A stretch of 6,806 bases of DNA from NCBI GenBank assembly GCA_017609945.1, contig JAFCCZ010000089.1, forward strand, positions 1-6,806, given 5' to 3'. A program made the translations under genes and the position numbers. This stretch comes from Candidatus Iainarchaeum sp. (GTDB lineage Archaea > Iainarchaeota > Iainarchaeia > Iainarchaeales > GCA-2688035). The notes beneath the pieces were generated by a model. The model saw only the letters and a list, made by a program, of their open reading frames with translations, did no database searches and was not told the DNA's origin. The stretch's first letter is position 1. Every line of letters starts with the position of its first letter. Shown here in pieces: positions 5,257 through 6,806 of the stretch.

Positions 5257-6074
5257 TAGCACTGCCTCCAGTCAGCGAACTCTTTCAAAGAAACCTCTTT
5301 TCCAGACTTTAGCCTGGAAATCTTTCCAAACTCCGCACTTTTACTCAGTGTTTTTCCTGAAAAGACAGGCCCGTCCTTGCAGACCATCAAATCGTCTATT
5401 ACACACTGCCCACAGGTCCCGAAACCGCAGCGCATAAAACGTTCCAACGACAATTGGCACTCTACTCGTCCCTTCTCGCAAATGTCAAGCACTCCCTTCA
5501 TCATTATTTCAGGCCCGCAGGAAAAAACGCAGTCTGGTTTTTCCTTTCCAAGCAGTTCCTCAAGGGTTTGGGTGGTAAATCCCTTCTTTCCCTCACTGCC
5601 ATCATCCGTAGTTATGTATAAGTTGTCGCCTAATTTCTCAGCAAATGCTTCCTTGAACAGCAATTTGTCTGCCGTCTGTGCCCCAAAGATGAATTTGGTT
5701 TCAATCCCTTCAGCCAAGCATTTTTCTACCAGCGGCCTCAAGGGAGCGCTGCCGCATCCCCCCGCCACAATTATTGCCTTTTTTACTCCTTCAAGGGAGA
5801 AGCCGTTTCCGTATGGGCCCCTAACTCCAATCTTTGTTCCCTTTCCAAATCCGCAAACTCTCCTGCTCCAGTCTCCCTTGCACTGCACTGTTATGGCTAG
5901 CTCCCCCTTGGAGATTTTGCTAAGGGAGATTGGCTTTTCGTCAACCCCCGGAATCCAGACCATTAGGAACTGGCCTGGCTCTGCCTCTGCCTTAAAGTCA
6001 AGGAAGAGTGTGTGGTGCTCTCCTGTCTCGCGCTGAACCCGCTTTATCTTAACTATTTGCGGCAACTCTGACAT
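5256..6074 (-). CDS. pyrK: Dihydroorotate dehydrogenase electron-transfer subunit (FAD, 2Fe-2S)
   Basis: This subunit passes electrons from the FMN of PyrD through a 2Fe-2S cluster and FAD to NAD (class 1B dihydroorotate dehydrogenase). In the 272-residue protein (ATG 6074) the flavin domain carries PGQFLMVWIPGVDEKPISLS (33-52), where the common R-P-x-S motif has Lys for Arg, a form I associate with archaeal members. RGPYGNGF (85-92) follows. The NAD domain has VAGGCGSAPLRPL (103-115) and FSCGPEIMM (184-192). The cluster ligands are C216-x4-C221-x2-C224-x7-C232 (CGFGTCGQCVIDDLMVC), then KDGPVF, with the short spacing before the last cysteine. The longer TTG start at 6095 would read through the G-rich site that probably serves as ribosome binding site (six G at 6085-6080, 5 nt from the ATG). 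The gene overlaps the HAD gene by 26 bp and the pyrC ATG by 1 bp. Identity is sure; the start is moderately sure. Confidence 0.93.
   Translation of the reverse strand: MSELPQIVKIKRVQRETGEHHTLFLDFKAEAEPGQFLMVWIPGVDEKPISLSKISKGELAITVQCKGDWSRRVCGFGKGTKIGVRGPYGNGFSLEGVKKAIIVAGGCGSAPLRPLVEKCLAEGIETKFIFGAQTADKLLFKEAFAEKLGDNLYITTDDGSEGKKGFTTQTLEELLGKEKPDCVFSCGPEIMMKGVLDICEKGRVECQLSLERFMRCGFGTCGQCVIDDLMVCKDGPVFSGKTLSKSAEFGKISRLKSGKEVSLKEFADWRQC
5265..5269 (-). promoter_or_regulatory. Shine-Dalgarno of pyrC, inside the pyrK 3' end
   Basis: GGAGG on the - strand is followed by CAGTGCTA and the ATG at 5256-5254. The 8-nt spacing is ideal and fixes the pyrC start at the TAATG junction instead of the GTG at 5262. 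Confidence 0.8.
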
Positions 6075-6705
6075 TTTTTCCCCCCATCTTTTCAATCAGG
6101 GCAGGAAGCTCTCCAACCCCCTCAATAATGTAATCAGGGTTCTCCCTTTCAAGCTTTTCCCTTGTATCGTAACCGCTCAGCACGGCCACACTTTTGATTC
6201 CGGCAAGCCTTGCGGTCTCAATGTCGTGGCACATATCCCCCACAAAAATCGTGTTCTCTTTTTCAATTCCGTTTTCTGAAACAAATTCTTCAACTTTGTC
6301 TCTTTTGTCTGCATTGCTTGCGTCACCCTCGTCACTCAATCCCTCAAAACCGTCTTGAACAATTTCTTCCTCCAGAAGCTTTTGGCAGTGGGAGCTCAAA
6401 ACCACAACCTTTACTCCCTTTTTCTTGAGCAGTTCAAGAACCCCTTTTGCGGCAGGAAACTGCTTTAGCGTGTGGTAGTATTTTGGGAATTTTTTCTCCC
6501 AGAGCTTGTACTCTTTTGTGATGTCAACTTCCATGTTGAGGTTTTTGTAAAAATTCGTCCAGGGCAATTCATAGTGCTCCCTGAATTCCTTCTCTGAAAG
6601 CGCCCTGTGGCCGTACTCTTCCAGCACATCGTTGGCAGTGCGAAAGCAGGCCTCCCAGTCATCGCTCAGCACCCCTGACCAGTCAAAGATTACCGCCTTA
6701 ATCAT
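6049..6705 (-). CDS. HAD-superfamily hydrolase with a DxS motif I, function unknown
   Basis: The 218-residue protein has the four HAD motifs: FDWSGVLSDD (7-16) with nucleophile D8; VVVLSSH (100-106) with the motif II serine; a lysine near 134-137 (NADKRDK); and IFVGDMCHDIETA (153-165) with D157 and D161. Residues 15-85 form the helical cap of a subfamily I (phosphoglycolate/phosphonatase-like) enzyme. The residue two after the nucleophile, an Asp acid-base in most HAD phosphatases, is Ser10. Asn, Ala or Tyr occur there in other branches, so hydrolase activity is plausible but the reaction cannot be named. The gene lies between pyrD and pyrK, normally neighbours, and overlaps both (8 bp and 26 bp), so it is surely co-expressed with the dihydroorotate dehydrogenase subunits. 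The ATG overlaps the pyrD end as ATGATTAA, and five G lie 6 nt upstream. The last 12 residues (MGGKNVRVAANS) extend past the fold. A phosphatase for a pyrimidine nucleotide or damaged metabolite is a guess. Confidence 0.85.
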   Translation of the reverse strand: MIKAVIFDWSGVLSDDWEACFRTANDVLEEYGHRALSEKEFREHYELPWTNFYKNLNMEVDITKEYKLWEKKFPKYYHTLKQFPAAKGVLELLKKKGVKVVVLSSHCQKLLEEEIVQDGFEGLSDEGDASNADKRDKVEEFVSENGIEKENTIFVGDMCHDIETARLAGIKSVAVLSGYDTREKLERENPDYIIEGVGELPALIEKMGGKNVRVAANS

Positions 6706-6806
6706 GCGCTGCCCCCACGATCTCCTTAAGGTTCTTCACTCCGTGCTCTTTCATCCAGGCTTCCATTTCGTCAGCTATTAGCTTGAATGCCTCAATTCCC
6801 CTGTAA
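6698..6806 (-). CDS. pyrD: Dihydroorotate dehydrogenase catalytic subunit, C-terminal 35 residues (partial)
   Basis: The - strand frame open from the window edge reads YRGIEAFKLIADEMEAWMKEHG, then VKNLKEIVGAAHD and the TAA at 6700-6698. This matches the last helices of class 1 PyrD (pattern 'IxxGLxxxMxxxGxxSIxEIxGxAH'). The enzyme oxidises dihydroorotate to orotate with FMN and, in class 1B, needs PyrK, which lies one gene downstream. Only the tail is present, so active-site residues cannot be checked. It overlaps the HAD start by 8 bp. The motif is short, but the pyrK-pyrC context supports the call strongly. Confidence 0.8.
   Translation of the reverse strand, partial: YRGIEAFKLIADEMEAWMKEHGVKNLKEIVGAAHD

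Noticed and set aside
5257..5262. pyrC start at GTG 5262
   Set aside because: Only 2 nt separate it from GGAGG; the ATG at 5256 has 8-nt spacing and forms the TAATG junction.
5377..6036. 219-codon + strand ORF across pyrK
   Set aside because: Ser/Pro-rich translation without recognisable motifs, antisense to a gene with intact flavin, NAD and 2Fe-2S motifs.

Overview
This 6.8 kb window comes from an archaeal genome, quite possibly a DPANN-type or other uncultivated lineage, but the exact taxon cannot be fixed from the sequence. The archaeal signals are an AMP-phosphorylase-type DeoA homologue with the extra N-terminal domain, an archaeal-style PyrK (VWIPGVDEKPISLS followed by a compact 2Fe-2S motif), the KsgA/Dim1 tail, and a mixture of strong Shine-Dalgarno starts with starts that have none. 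Genes are packed tightly, with overlaps of 1 to 26 bp.

Layout: the 3' end of ksgA runs on the + strand (1-360). Everything else is on the - strand and reads from right to left: the end of pyrD (6806-6698), a HAD-family hydrolase (6705-6049), pyrK (6074-5256), pyrC (5256-3979), an unlisted 42-codon gene for an extremely basic peptide (3978-3850), pyrE (3801-3292), pyrF (3298-2453), a LOG/SLOG-family nucleotide-binding protein (2456-1911) and an AMP/NMP phosphorylase (1877-357). The only gaps of note are about 48 bp before pyrE and 33 bp before the AMP phosphorylase gene. The latter has a TATA-like box and no Shine-Dalgarno, so it may start a separate, nearly leaderless transcript. No RNA gene, CRISPR array, IS element or long repeat was seen.

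How the genes work together: PyrC makes dihydroorotate, PyrD with PyrK oxidises it to orotate with electrons passed towards NAD, PyrE adds ribose phosphate from PRPP, and PyrF decarboxylates OMP to UMP. The first enzymes of the pathway (carbamoyl phosphate synthetase, aspartate carbamoyltransferase) are not in the window. The two genes after pyrF plausibly act on finished nucleotides. The LOG-like protein belongs to a superfamily that includes NMP phosphoribohydrolases, and the AMP phosphorylase family converts NMP plus phosphate to base plus ribose 1,5-bisphosphate, feeding the archaeal type III RuBisCO route. The cluster therefore seems to join UMP synthesis to NMP turnover.

No wholly new system is evident, but several points deserve a second look: the basic 42-aa ORF placed directly and in frame after the pyrC stop; a type-2 (bacterial-like) PyrF in which the usual phosphate-binding Arg appears to be Ser; a HAD enzyme with a DxS active-site motif wedged between the two dihydroorotate dehydrogenase subunits; and the LOG plus NMP-phosphorylase pair at the end of the operon.
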